Source of the DNA: Clusia tigrina
Lineage: Eukaryota > Arthropoda > Insecta > Diptera > Clusiidae
DNA length: 64,000 nt
Assembly: GCA_920105625.2 (NCBI GenBank)
Contig: OV050030.1
Span: forward strand, 351,478,425 to 351,542,424
Direction of reading: 5' to 3'
Positions within the stretch are counted from its first letter, which is position 1, and every line of letters begins with the position of its first letter. A program made the translations under genes and the position numbers. Below are positions 23,586 to 34,464 of the stretch, one piece after another. The notes below the pieces were generated by a model. The model did no database searches and was not told the DNA's origin. It saw only the letters and a list, made by a program, of their open reading frames with translations.

Positions 23586-24967
23586 TTAAATTTGAGTATA
23601 AGTAGGTATCGGTAGTGGACACAGCTTAGATATCGAGCGCTTGTAAGTCCCGGTTTGAGTGCGTACGGTGACTACGCGTACCAGGTTGTCTGATAGAGGA
23701 TGGAGTTCGACGACGCGAGCCATGACCCATTCATTTGGCGGTAGACGATCGTCTTTGACTATAACCAAGTCATTCAGCTGTAGATTTGGACGCTGTTGAC
23801 ACCATTTTGGTCGTGTTATGAAGCTGAGCTAACCAATCCGAAGTCCATTTCTGCCAAAAGTGTTGTAGCATCCGTTGAGTTTGAAGATAGTGTTGGCTAA
23901 GTGAAACGTTCGATGCTGCTGAATCAACAGGCGGTGAATGAAGTGGGCTCCCGATCAGGAAATGCCCGGGGGTAAGCACCATCAAACCGCTGTAAATCAT
24001 CCGGGTCCGAGGTCAATGGACTAAATGGCCGCGAGTTAAGGCATGATTCAATGCGTTCAAGTAGAGTTGAGAGTATCTTGCTTTAAGTGGTACTTGACAG
24101 CCTTCACATTGGCCTCCCACAGACCCCCAAAATTAGGGGAGTGAGGGGGGTTGAAATTCCATTGGATGCTGTGGCTAGCGATATGCTTGATGTCTTACGA
24201 CATCTTGCTTGATGTCTTGCAAAACATTATCGGCACCTATGAAGTTGGTTCCGCAGTCGCTGTAAATATCCATGCACAGCCCTCGCCGACCGATGAATCT
24301 TTGTAGCGTTAGCAGAAAAGCTTCGGAAGACATTCCAGTAACTGCTTCCAAGTGAACCACTTTCCTTGCTAAACAAATGAAAATTGAGATATAGCTCTTG
24401 TACGTAGTGTTGCCAAGGTATCGTAACGAGTTGGTTTCGATAGCACCGGTATAATCGATACCGGTGGCCAGAAATGCGCGTAGTGAGGGATTGACACGAT
24501 GAAATGGCAAGTCACCCATTAGCTGGATGGCTATGGTTAAACTTTCGTTCAGCTCTGCGATGGATAAAGGTCCCCTCCAACGTGTAGCAGCTTGCGTTCT
24601 AGAATTGAAAGCAAAGCAAAAAATAACCAGAATGATGAAGAGATGAGTATAGAAGAATTACTGAATCGTCAGCGATGGAAAAATGCACTTGGAGTTGTTT
24701 GCGTTTGACTTCAACCATTCCCTCCTGGACATCGACGGCTGAATGGTCAAATTTCGGCAAAGTCACGTCAGCCTGTTTCAGCCAAGCTGGACCACTCCAC
24801 CATAGCGTGAACGTTGATAAAGCTGTAGGAGTTAATTCTCGTGTTGCACAGTCTGCAGGATGTTGAAGCGTGTCGACATGGCTCCACTGATGAGGGGACA
24901 AGGCTTGGAGGATTCTGTTGACTCGATTCGATACCCAAGTTTGCCATCGGTTCGGATCACCGTGTAT
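23586..24967 (-). pseudogene. pol: BEL-2 integrase and end of RNase H
   Basis: Read from 24967 leftwards: HGDPNRWQTWVSNRVNRI and HPADCATRELTP (RNase H/connection), the integrase core with GIDYTGAIE, ARKVVHLEAVTGMSSEAF and SDCGTNFIGADN (second catalytic Asp), and the region with the third acid near 24120. The BEL C-terminal TPGHFLIGSPL (23970) and LPPNEWVMARVVELHP (23730) come last. Between the RNase H part and the integrase core the zinc-binding N-terminus is largely deleted (around 24520-24600). Frame changes occur near 24180, 24000 and 23770. Domain order agrees with BEL-1. Confidence 0.82.
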
Positions 24968-24999
24968 CTAATTCAAAAGAAGTCTGAAGTTCCAAATTC

Positions 25000-26525
25000 T
25001 TTTCTTGTGTATTGCTTTGTAGTGTCAATATAAACACTAATATAAAATTTCGTCTAAAAATATTGTGTAGGTCGAAAGTTATAATAATAACTCAATAGTG
25101 GGCGTGGCTGTAAATATAACACGCCCATTTTTAGTTTGCTCTTTAATGTTACTACCCGCAACCTTCCTGTGAAATTTCGTTGAAAAATCTTTAATAGGAA
25201 CCTAGTAATGATGTTTGCTTAATTGTGGGCGTGGCAGTAGCAATAATCTGCCCATATTTGGAATACATGCTAGTACAGACCCAGTGTATACATATACCAA
25301 ATTGTTTTCATATACCATCACTAGAAGCATAGATAGGGTAATTGTCTTTAAGTGGGGTCCCCAAAGTTCATTATATGGGAGGGAGGCGTATCCTTCATCT
25401 GATCTACCCTGAATCTTGTATATTGCTTTGTAGCGTCCATATACGTACTAATGTAAAATTTCGTCCAAAACTATTGTATAGGTCGTAAGCTATAATTATA
25501 TGTCAATAGTGGGCGTGGCTGTATAAATAACACGCCCATTTTTTATGTGGTGTTTAATGTTAGTACCCGCAACATTCCTGTGAAATTTCGTTGAAAAATC
25601 TTAAATAGGAACTTAGTACTGATTTGTGGTTATTTGTGGGCGTGGCAGTAGTAATAATCTCCCCATATTTGGAATGCATGGTAGTACAAACCCAGTGTAT
25701 ACATCTACCAATTTGTTTTCATATAGAAGCATAGAGAGGGTAGCTGTCTTTAAGTGGGGTCCCCAAAGTTCATTAAATGGGAGGGAGGCGTATTCTTCCT
25801 CTGCTCAACGCCAGATCTTGTATATGGCTTTGTAGAGCCCATATACGTACTAATGTGAAATTTCGTCCACAAATATTATATAGGTAGTAAGTTATAATAA
25901 TATGTGAATAGTGGGATTGTGGTGTTTAATGTTAGTACCCGTAACTTTCCTGTGAAATTTCGTTGATAAATCTTTAATAGGAACACAGTCCTGATTTTTG
26001 TTAATTGTGGGCGTGGCAGTTGTATTATAATCTTTATATTCCGCACACACACTATTATGGACCCCATGTATATTTCTACAAATTTTTATACCGCTGGCAT
26101 CAATACGACCATAGGTATGCTAATTGTAATTTTAGACCCGAAAGTTCCTTATATCAAAAGTGGGCGTGTGTTTTCTCAGATCAGCCCCAATTATTGCAGA
26201 TGTAATAATATGATAATGTCCACATGTTCCTTCCGTAAAATTTTGTCCGTAAATCTCTACCAGATCTTAAGTTATTAACATTTGTTAATAGTTGGCGTGG
26301 CAGTTAATATATATCAGTGTTTAGTAGGATCTACATCTCCATTACTGTCCAATAATATCACGATTCCGTCAATTGGACCGAAGTTATAGTCATTTTAAAA
26401 AAGGTGAAAAGAGTTCCTTATATGGGAGGTAGGCGTGGTCTCTGTCCAAATCGGCCCATATAGCAATCTGGTTCTGTATCTTTGTCCAGGCTACATTTTT
26501 GCAAAATTTCATTAAGATAGCTCTA
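25000..26525. repeat. Degenerate ~405-411 bp tandem array with GTGGGCGTGGC motifs
   Basis: Units begin at TTGTRTATKGCTTTGTAG (about 25004, 25415, 25817), followed by two more decayed units from about 26205 and 26463. Each unit holds two GTGGGCGTGGC boxes and AATTTCGT. Periods measured by eye are 411 and 402 bp. No ORF is preserved across units. Confidence 0.75.
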
Positions 26526-26530
26526 GCCAC

Positions 26531-27115
26531 GCTTACTGGTTGGACGGGAAGAAGGGGATTAGGGTTAAACCCTGATAAAATGGAATTAATCCTCTTTTCT
26601 AAGAAAAATAGATCTCCTGAGGTCTCCCCGCTAACATACAAAGGTGTGGAATTTCGCGATGAAGGAGACAGTTAGATATTTGGGACTAGTACTAGATAGA
26701 AAACTTACCTGGAAACCCAATATTGAAGAAAGAGTCGGAAAGGCCAATATTGCTTTGTACACATGTAAAAAAGTGGTCGGAATCAGGTGGCGGCTATCCT
26801 CACGAATTATGCACTGGCTATACATTTCGGTGGTCAGACCCATATTGCTATATGGAATACTGGTATGGTGGCCAGCCACTCAGAAACAAAGCTATTTGAA
26901 GCTTCTGAGCAAGGTCCAAAGAACGGCTTTTTATGCATCTCTGCTGCCTTAAGGACCACGCCTACTAAAGATTTAGAAGTAATACTCAAACTACCTACAT
27001 TAGAGCTGGTAGGGAAACAATTGGCCGCCATATCAGCACTAAGGCTGAAATGTGCGGCGTTATGGCATGATCGGCAGATTGGTCACTCGACTATTGCGCA
27101 TACCTGGAGTCGTTC
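26531..27115 (+). pseudogene. LOA-3 reverse transcriptase C-terminal part
   Basis: GLGLNPDKMELILFSKK, then RYLGLVLDRKLTWKPNIEERVGKAN and LLYGILVWWPATQK match the RT palm end and thumb of LOA-type ORF2 (compare LOA-1 near 1100-1300). Frame changes near 26660 and 26930. The catalytic YADD region is upstream and absent because the copy is 5' truncated. The coding is cut at 27115 by the gypsy LTR, and the thumb continues into the right half. Confidence 0.82.
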
Positions 27116-27243
27116 TGTAATAAAACACACACGTTTCATTTATATGACTGTGTCACTTCACATGTATTTATCAACTAACTTCTATTAAGGTTCTCATTTT
27201 ACATTTTAAGTGCAACACATCTAAAGTTGCCAGACTTATAACA
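27116..27243 (-). repeat. 3' LTR of mag-type element
   Basis: A 128-bp direct repeat of 33087-33214, five mismatches by eye. Confidence 0.9.
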
Positions 27244-28665
27244 TGCTTTTATTTTTTTTTTTAGTTTTTTTTTTTAAATTTATTCAAATGCATACATCTT
27301 AGGAGGTCGAACTGTTCGACCACTCCGGGTTTTATATGGAGACTTAAAATTAGAACCACTTGGTGATGATCTTAAAGTTGGCATATTTATTTGACTGTTA
27401 CAATCTTCAGGGTCACTCAGAGATTCATAACTATCACAATCAGCTTCATAATAAACGGACGAATAGACAATTCTCCTGCTGATTGATCGGTTACATTATG
27501 TTCAACCATTGAGGATGGTAGTGATGGTAGATTGTTAATTGGTAAATTCACTCTGGACTTAACAATATTATCTCTATAGTTTCATATTCATATAGCAAGT
27601 CACTTGAATTAAAATCATTGTTATTAGTTTTACGTATTAATCGTTTATTTCGACGGAAATAATTATTAAAACTATCAACAACAATATAAGAACGATTATT
27701 AAAATTTTTTACAACTGTTCCATAATGCCATTCTTTACCATTCTTTTAAATTTTATGCGATCACCTGGATTCAAAATCGGCAATTGCTTAGCACCACGAT
27801 CAAAATATTTCTTTTGTGTGTTTCGTTTATTTTCAAATTTCTCTTTTACTATCCTTTCATTGATAGTGTTACGTACTAAAAATTTACTTGAAATGGGTAA
27901 ACGTATCTTGACCTGTCGACCAAAGAACAACTGAGCAGGGGAGAGACCCAAGCTAGCTACCGGAGTCGTATTATACTCTAATAGACGATACTGAAATTTG
28001 TCAACATCTCCTGCCTCAAAACAACGTTTTAAAATGTTTTTGGCTATCGCTACTCCTTTCTCTGCTAATCCTTTACTTTGAGGATATCGTGGACTAGAAA
28101 ATACTAGTTCTATATTAAATTGATTTGCTTAATAGTCAAAGTCTCTTGAGTTAAATGGATAATTGTCACTTTTTATTTGGGTTGGATATCCGTATTTACA
28201 AAATATTTCATCAAGCGTATTGATACATTGACGAGAAGACTTTTCAACTAGCTCCTTCGAGCAAATATACCCAGAATATGCATCAATTAAGACTATGTAT
28301 GAGTGACCAGCATATTCATAAATGTCAACACTTACTTGATGAAATGGATATTCGGGCACAGTATCTTGCACCAAAATCTCCTTTTGATTGTTCCTTTCAA
28401 ATTTTTCGCACACACTACAATCTTTAACTACGTTGGTCAAATCGTTTGTCATCCCTGGCCAGAAAAACTGTGCACGTGCACGCGCTAATGTCTTCTCAAT
28501 TCCCAGATGTGAGTCGTGAATCATTTTACAGATATTTTGTTGCATTCTCGTTGGTATCACGAGACGATGGTCTTTGAGTAACACTCCATTTTCATAGTGT
28601 AACTCATCCTTGTATTTATGAAATAACTGGCTGTGATCATCAAGTTGATGATACAATGGCCAAGC

Positions 28666-28894
28666 AGATACCATATATTTGACAATACGACTGTGTTGCT
28701 CATCCTCATTCAAATTATCTTTGTAATTTTCCTTATTGTCAGGTGACATACAGATTTTACTTGATATCAAATGAATCATGCCCAAAAACTCTTCACTCAT
28801 ATTCGCAACTTCTGGAAGACGAGCGCGAGACAAGCAATCTGCAACTAACATTTGTTTCCTTGGCTTATAGATGATGGACATCCCCGGATACTTA
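28666..28894. repeat. 229-bp target-site duplication of RTE, left copy
   Basis: Identical to 30156-30384 except for one base seen by eye (T at about 28763, G at the matching place). It is gypsy RNase H/integrase linker sequence. Confidence 0.9.
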
Positions 28895-30155
28895 TCATCA
28901 TCATCATAATTGGCGTACAACCATTTCTGGTCATTGCCGCGTTATCAGCCTTCGCCAGTCGTCTCTGCTTCGCGCACGCCGACGCCAATTGGAAACACAA
29001 AGTGCAGCCAGGTCCTCCTGAACCTGGTCCTTCCAACGTAGTGGTGGTCTCCCCCTCCTGCGTCCGCCACCCGGCGGCATCGATTCAAATACTTTTTTCG
29101 CCGGAGCACTTTCATCCATTCGCACAACATGTCCCAGCCAGCGCAGCCGCTGTGTTTTAATGCGCTGAACTATATCAATGTCGGCGTACAGCTCATACAG
29201 CTCGTTGTTCCATCTGATTCGATACTCTCCGCAGACGCATATAGGACCATAGATCCTTCGAATAATTTTTCTCTCGAACGCCCCCAAAGCTCGCTAATCG
29301 TTGTTTGTCATCGTCCAGGTTTCGGCACCATAAAGCAGGACGGGAAGGATGAGGGCTTTGTAGAGCGTAATTTTTGTTCGTCGAGAGAGGACTCTGCTTC
29401 TCAATTGCCTACTGAGCCCAAAGTAACACCTGTTGGCAAGAGTGATTCTTCGCTTGATCTCCTTGCTGACATCATTCGTGGTGTTGATGCTGGTTCCCAG
29501 ATAAACGAAATCCTTCACAACTTCAAAGTTGTAGTCGCCAACAGTGACGTGGTGTCCAAGACGTTGAGACTCTTTGTGTGTTGACACCAAGTACTTCGTT
29601 TTGTCCTCGTTCACCGCTAAACCCACTCGCCTCGCTTCTCTCTCCAAGCCGGAAAATGCAGCACTCACGGCGCGGCTGTTATGGCCAATGATGTCAATAT
29701 CATCAGCATACGCCAGTAACATGACACTCTTGTGGAAGATAGTGCCTGTGCGATTTAGACATGCTGCACGTACGATTTTTTCCAAAATTAGATTGAAGAA
29801 AACACACGATAAGGAGTCACCTTGTCTGAATCCTCGCCCAGTAACAAACGGCTCGGACAAGTCATTACCGATTTTAACTGAGCCAGTGGTGGTGCTTAGC
29901 GTCATTTTGCACAGCCGAATTAGCTTAGCAGGGACGCCAAATTCAGACATAGCGGCGTATAGTTGACACCTTACGGTGCTGTCGAATGCGGCTTTGAAAT
30001 CGGCGAAAAGGTGGTGTATGTCAATCTACTTCTCTAGGGTTTTCTCCAGGATTTGGCGTAGTGTGAACATGTGGTCAATGGTGCCTTTACCAGGTCTGAA
30101 GCCACACTGATAAGGCCCAATCAGTTCATTGGCGATGGGCTTCAGCCTTTCACGT
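28895..30155 (-). mobile_element. 5'-truncated RTE-clade non-LTR element
   Basis: 1,261 bp, coded on the minus strand. Its 3' end is a short triplet tail (ATCATCATCAT on the plus strand at 28895-28907), a type of tail known from RTE elements. It lies inside the mag-type gypsy with a 229-bp duplication of the target on both sides. It is the innermost and so the youngest insertion of the nest. Confidence 0.9.
28931..30155 (-). pseudogene. RTE reverse transcriptase, C-terminal half
   Basis: One frame from 30155 to the natural stop at 28931, broken only by TAG codons at 29294-29296 and near 30030. It starts inside RT: QCGFRPGKGTIDHMF, FADFKAAFDS, GFRQGDSLSC and the catalytic LAYADDIDIIG (near 29710). 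It then reads KYLVST, LLYGAETWT and the RTE-specific C-terminus FERKIIRRIYGP and LRWLGHVVRM. RTE ORF2 is usually about 1,000 residues with an N-terminal endonuclease, so roughly the last 40 percent is present. The low number of lesions fits recent insertion. Confidence 0.9.
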
Positions 30156-30384
30156 AGATACCATATATTTGACAATACGACTGTGTTGCTCATCCTCATT
30201 CAAATTATCTTTGTAATTTTCCTTATTGTCAGGTGACATACAGATTTTACTGGATATCAAATGAATCATGCCCAAAAACTCTTCACTCATATTCGCAACT
30301 TCTGGAAGACGAGCGCGAGACAAGCAATCTGCAACTAACATTTGTTTCCTTGGCTTATAGATGATGGACATCCCCGGATACTTA
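30156..30384. repeat. 229-bp target-site duplication of RTE, right copy
   Basis: Partner of 28666-28894. Both copies begin AGATACC and end GGATACTTA. Confidence 0.9.
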
Positions 30385-31783
30385 AGCAGGTACATAAACA
30401 TACTTCGAAGTCGAGGAGTAACATCATCAATGTCACGCTTCAGCAACGGCTCAAGTGGCTTGTGGTCGGAATGTACAATAAATTCTCGCCCATACAAGAA
30501 ATAATGAAACCGTTCACATGCAAATACGATGGACAGTAACTCTTTTTCTATTTGAGCCCATTTTTGCTCATTTTTTGGCAAAGTGCGTGAAGCATATGCT
30601 ACAGGCATATCGTTTTGCAGTAAAACATTACCAAGACCATCTTTTGACGCATCAGTTTGAATGACAATTGGCTGTTCCGGATTATAGAATATGAAAATTG
30701 GGGAATTTGATATAGACTCAGAAACTTCTTTTACCTCTTTCTCCTGTTTATCGGACCAACTCCATGCAATGTTCTTTCTAAAAAGTTTACGTAAAGCAGC
30801 TGTACGCTTCGACAAATTTGGAATAAACTTTCCCAAAAATATATACAACCCTAGAAGTCTCGAAACGTCTGCTTTATTCTGAGGTGTTGGCATATTAATA
30901 ATTGCTTCAATATAGCATCTATCCGGCCTAATGCATGTATTTGAAATAATGAATCCCATAAACTTAACTTCCTCTGTTCTATATTGTATTTTATTTGGAT
31001 TAAATTTAATATTATTTTTCCGAGATCGTTCTAACACTATCGCAAACGTTTTATCATATTCCTCATGATCTTTACCAGTTATTACCATGTCATCAAAATA
31101 AATTTCAACACCTGGAATGTCTCCAAATACTTGAACCATCCGACGTTGAAACATTTCCGGGGCACTAATTATGCCAAACGGCAACCTCTTCCATCTACTC
31201 GTAAAGCGACTAAATGGAGTCATAAAGGTCGCTAAATCTGAGCTTAGTCGGTCAAGTTCAACCTGCCAAAATCCATTTCTTAAATCAAGTACAGTGAATA
31301 TACGTTTTCCCGACAAGCGACTTAAAATATCTTCAAATTATGGAATTAAAAAATGTTCCCTTTTAATGCAGTTATTAAGGGGTCTTGGGTCAAGACAAAT
31401 ACGCAACGACCCGTTTGGTTTTTCCACAATTTGAATGTTATTAACCCAGTCCGTAGGATAATCAACATAACTTATGATTCACCCCTTGTCTAATTTTATT
31501 AGCTCTGTCTTCAATCGCTCATGTAAACTCATGGGAATTCGTTTTTTATAGTGCAACACCGGAATGGACCCTTCTTTCATTACTAAGCTACAAGTACCAG
31601 GAAATTTTCCTATTCCATCAAAAACGACATTTTCCTTCTTTAAAAATTCACTAATTTCAGACGGAAATTTGTCGAACTCTTTAACTGCTTGTATACGTTT
31701 CACTAAATTAAACGATACACACGTTTCTAATCCCAGCAGTGGCTCAAAATATTCATCGACTACCAGGAATTTTGTGACATGAC

Positions 31784-33008
31784 TTATATTCTTCTCTGTA
31801 TCATAACACACCAGTTCAACTTCACCATGAATATTGAATTGGAACTATAGTCAGTAACCTTACAACTATTGAGACGAGAAAAAGGGACATTAATTCTTTT
31901 TATGAAATTTATTGGAATGCAATTAACATCTGCTCCCGTATCCAGTTTAAATTCAATTGGCAGATTTTGAATCAGGTATCGCTTTGTCCATCTACTTCGA
32001 TTTATATCGACATTGTTACTATTTACTCTATAATAGGACTTATTATAATTTTTTTGTGAAATATTAACATTAAAGTCATTAGAATTATCTAAATCAGCAT
32101 AGCTTACATTATAAACAGCGTTTGCGCGACTGTTATTGTTTCCCGAACGACTTTCTTCAGTTGTCTTTGATTTAACATCATCTTTCTTCGAAGTTGATTT
32201 GCAATATTTCGAAAAGTGTCCACGGCGTCCACATGTATGACATGTCACATTCTTTGCTGGACAGTAACGGCGATGACTTCCATTGAATGGTTGTCCACAA
32301 TTGAAGCACATTGGCATTTTAACAGTTGCAATCTCCTCACCTTCAGAAGCCATAACATTTACTTCACTTTTGATGATTTTTCTGTCCAACAGTTGTTTAT
32401 TTTCTTCAGCGGTTTCAAAAGTCTTGCATATTTGTATAATTTTCGACAGCGGTTCAGCTCTTCCGTCCAAAAGTTTCAATTGCAGCTTCTTGTCCTGCAC
32501 ACCAACAATAATGTGATCACGTAAGTTGCGTGCGAAGTTCTGTCTCAAACTCACCAAACGATTGCTTTTCCTTCTGAGTAATCATATTGAATTTAAAAGC
32601 CTCAACAGCAAGATTTTTCCTTGGAAGACAATATGCGTCAAATGCTGCAATTATCTGTGCTAGTGTACATGAATTCATTCGATTCACATTTTGTTGATCA
32701 GCGGCACCATTCTTTGCAATGGCGGCGATGTTTGCATTGACATTTTCGGCGGCGGCTACGTTGGGTGCTGCATTGATGTTAGCAGCAACGTCAAACATAT
32801 TTTGCAAATTTCCATTGAAAGGAAACAAGGAATTGTAAATTTCCACTCCACGCTTACCAATAAACCACAAAAATGTAGCAATTTTGTGAGGCTCCGGCTC
32901 ATTGATTTTGTTGTTGGCAAGCATATAAATGAAAAACTGCTGCTTCCAACCTGCCCACGCCCTTGCTAAGTTTGAGCAGTCCAGTGGCTGTGGCAGACGA
33001 GCGTCCAT
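31784..33008 (-). pseudogene. gag: mag-type gypsy gag and protease
   Basis: Gag starts at the ATG at 33008: MDARLPQPLDCSNLARAWAG, WKQQFFIYML and FLWFIGKRGVEIYNSL are capsid sequence of mag-like elements. An Ala/Asn-rich insert lies near 32790-32720. The frame breaks near 32530 and continues with two knuckles, CFNCGQPFNGSHRRYCP (atypical spacing) and CHTCGRRGHFSKYC (perfect CX2CX4HX4C), near 32300-32200. The protease motif FKLDTGADVNCIP is at about 31950. Gag and protease seem fused in one frame. At least two frame changes are present. Confidence 0.87.
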
Positions 33009-33068
33009 GTTTGATATCAGACGTGCAAGTGTTTTTATTTAGTTTTGCTTTTTCAACATTGAAACACG

Positions 33069-33086
33069 TATTTACTTCTGACACCA
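33069..33086 (-). promoter_or_regulatory. mag-type primer-binding site
   Basis: On the minus strand TGGTGTCAGAAGT directly follows the 5' LTR. It is complementary to a tRNA 3' end ACTTCTGACACCA, probably a tRNA-Leu; the identity needs a tRNA search. Confidence 0.65.
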
Positions 33087-33214
33087 TATAATAAAACACA
33101 CAGGTTTCATTTATATGACTGTGTCACTTCACATGTATTTATCAACTAACTTCTATCAAGGTTCTCATTTTACATTTTAAGTGTAACACATCTAGAGTTG
33201 CCAGACTTATAACA
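33087..33214 (-). repeat. 5' LTR of mag-type element
   Basis: A 128-bp repeat of 27116-27243. Its TG start has become TA at one end. Confidence 0.9.
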
Positions 33215-33219
33215 AGTTC

Positions 33220-34262
33220 TATCCAACACATTGACCACTCTATACCTAATCTCAACTTCGATAGGCACTTCCAGACATATATTCCGTCTAGAAGAGAGTT
33301 GCAAACTCCAATGCCATGGAGAAGGGGGAACTTAATTTCTACACTGACGGATCCAAAATTGACGATAGAGTCGGTTTTGGAGTTTTCTCACAAGAATTGG
33401 GACTGGAACTTTCTTTCCGTCTCCCCGACCACTGCAGTGTTTATCAAGCAGAGGTCCTAGCCATAAAGGAGGTAGCCGTCTACTTAAAGAGACATGCCGT
33501 AACAAAAATATTATAAATATCTACTCGGATAGCCAGGCGGCCATCTTGTCTATGAATTCGGTGGCACAGAAATCAAAGGTTGCTCAGGACTACCGAGTAG
33601 ACCTAAATGATATCAGTACCGTTTTCAAGGTATGCCTTATATGGGTTCCGGGGCATAGAGATATAGCGGGAAACTGTAGGGCTGATGACTTAGCCAGACG
33701 AGGTACCAACCTTGCTTTAGGCACGGACAGATGTGAGATTGGAATACCAATTGCCACCTGTAAACTGATGCTGAAGGATAGGGTCGTGCGTGAGACCAAT
33801 AGGTCTTGGGCACAAGAGGGCACTTACTTAACGACTAGGCTAATGTGGCCGGAACTTAATAGTAGGAAAACTAGAGACTTGCTTGCCCTGCCGAGAGAGA
33901 ATATCTCTAAGGTCGTGGCATGTATTACTGATCACTGGCTTTTCGGCAGACATGCTCTCAGGCTGGGAGTATTCTCTCATGAATACTGCAGAAGCTGTGT
34001 GGATGAGGAGGAGACTGTGGAACATCTCTTCTGTGGTTGCCCCGCTCTGGCTAGCAGCAGAGCGGGCTCTTTAGGCAAATATGCTTTTAGCTCTCTTACA
34101 GAGGTGTCTAGCGCGAAGATCAAAAAATTCTGCGCTTTATTAGGGCTTCAAAATGGTTCGACGAGTGAATCGAAGGTGCGCTGTGACGCTGTAGTATCAC
34201 AATGGACCCATGGTGGTCTGAGTGAGCTAGGCCTTGGACTGGCTGCCACATTAACCTAACCT
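33220..34262 (+). pseudogene. LOA-3 RNase H and C-terminal zinc cluster
   Basis: The right half of the split ORF2. RNase H has YTDGSKIDDRVGFGVF (33340), DHCSVYQAEVLAIKE, SDSQAAILS after a one-base shift near 33510, and VWVPGHRDIAGNCRAD (33640). The tail carries CRSCVDEEETVEHLFCGC, a Cys/His cluster shared with the other LOA copies. The frame is open from 33546 to 34259. It ends just before the (CCTAA)n tail. It is the best-preserved RNase H of the LOA group here. Confidence 0.85.
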
Positions 34263-34270
34263 AACCTAAC
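34253..34270 (+). repeat. (CCTAA)n tail of LOA-3
   Basis: About three and a half copies of CCTAA directly after the coding end. This is the 3' terminal repeat of the element and not a telomere. Confidence 0.75.
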
Positions 34271-34464
34271 GGTGTAGAAAAAAGTAGCCACAGACCTACA
34301 GACGGAGAGACGGACGAACAAAATAAAAATTGCTTAGAAAATGATTCGAATCATATCTGTATATATATGTCCATACCTACCACGCCTCCTTCTTGGAATT
34401 GCAACCCCTCTCAAAGGCACAAAATTAGTATAACTTATTTACCTTTTTTAAAGGTAAAGGGTAT

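Larger units (their letters stand above)
27709..31811 (-). pseudogene. pol: mag-type gypsy pol (RT, RNase H, integrase), interrupted by RTE
   Basis: The post-protease stretch is at 31811-31479. RT runs from about 31450: VLDLRNGFWQV, RWKRLPFGIISAPEMFQRRM and the catalytic YFDD (a YXDD variant, near 31095). RNase H has TDASKDGLGNVLLQ, then YLLKYPGMSIIYKPRKQ. After the RTE insertion, integrase follows with an H/H/C/C zinc site (HDSHLGIEK...CSVCEKF), VDIYEY (first Asp) and IKSDNYPFNSRDF (second Asp), then AEKGVAIAKN (third acid, near 28060) and FGRQVKIRLP. A frameshift and stop lie near 31320-31480, and a stop at 28129. The pre-insertion frame was otherwise open, and the RNase H-integrase linker is now duplicated on both sides of the RTE. 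Confidence 0.88.
27116..33214 (-). mobile_element. mag-type Ty3/gypsy element with 128-bp LTRs
   Basis: A minus-strand LTR element with very short LTRs (27116-27243 and 33087-33214), TG...CA ends, and a GTTC repeat outside (27112-27115 and 33216-33219; 5 bp if the C/A mismatch is allowed). A primer site lies right beside the 5' LTR and an A-rich tract beside the 3' LTR (27244-27275). Gag with two zinc knuckles, protease, RT, RNase H and integrase are in the usual order. The two LTRs differ at five of 128 positions by eye. An RTE copy is inserted at the end of the RNase H/integrase boundary. Confidence 0.9.
26531..34284 (+). mobile_element. 5'-truncated LOA fragment LOA-3, split by a gypsy element
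   Basis: The RT end (26531-27115) and RNase H with 3' tail (33220-34284) are one element of about 1.65 kb net, interrupted by the mag-type element. The 7-bp repeat TAGCCAC flanks it (26524-26530 and 34285-34291). The 3' end has ACCTAACCTAACCTAAC, then a short A-rich stretch. The plus-strand coding continues across the interruption. Confidence 0.8.
24968..34460. mobile_element. Non-coding tandem-repeat element inserted in BEL-2
   Basis: The outer pieces 24968-26530 and 34285-34460 are non-coding and surround the LOA-3 insertion; together they make about 1.7 kb. A 4-bp direct repeat GTAT (24964-24967 and 34461-34464) bounds it in BEL-2 and may be its target duplication. The left part is a degenerate tandem array with the motif GTGGGCGTGGC. 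The right part has ACAGACGGAGAGACGGACG and ends in a small hairpin (TTTACC...GGTAAA). Very similar non-coding repeats are common in fly genomes; I cannot name the family. Confidence 0.6.

Noticed and set aside
28852..29160. Plus-strand ORFs at 28852-29160 and 29129-29966
   Set aside because: Antisense shadows of the RTE reverse transcriptase, which has all the conserved motifs on the minus strand.
34253..34270. Interstitial telomere
   Set aside because: Only about three CCTAA units at the exact 3' end of an LOA element; flies lack this telomere type.
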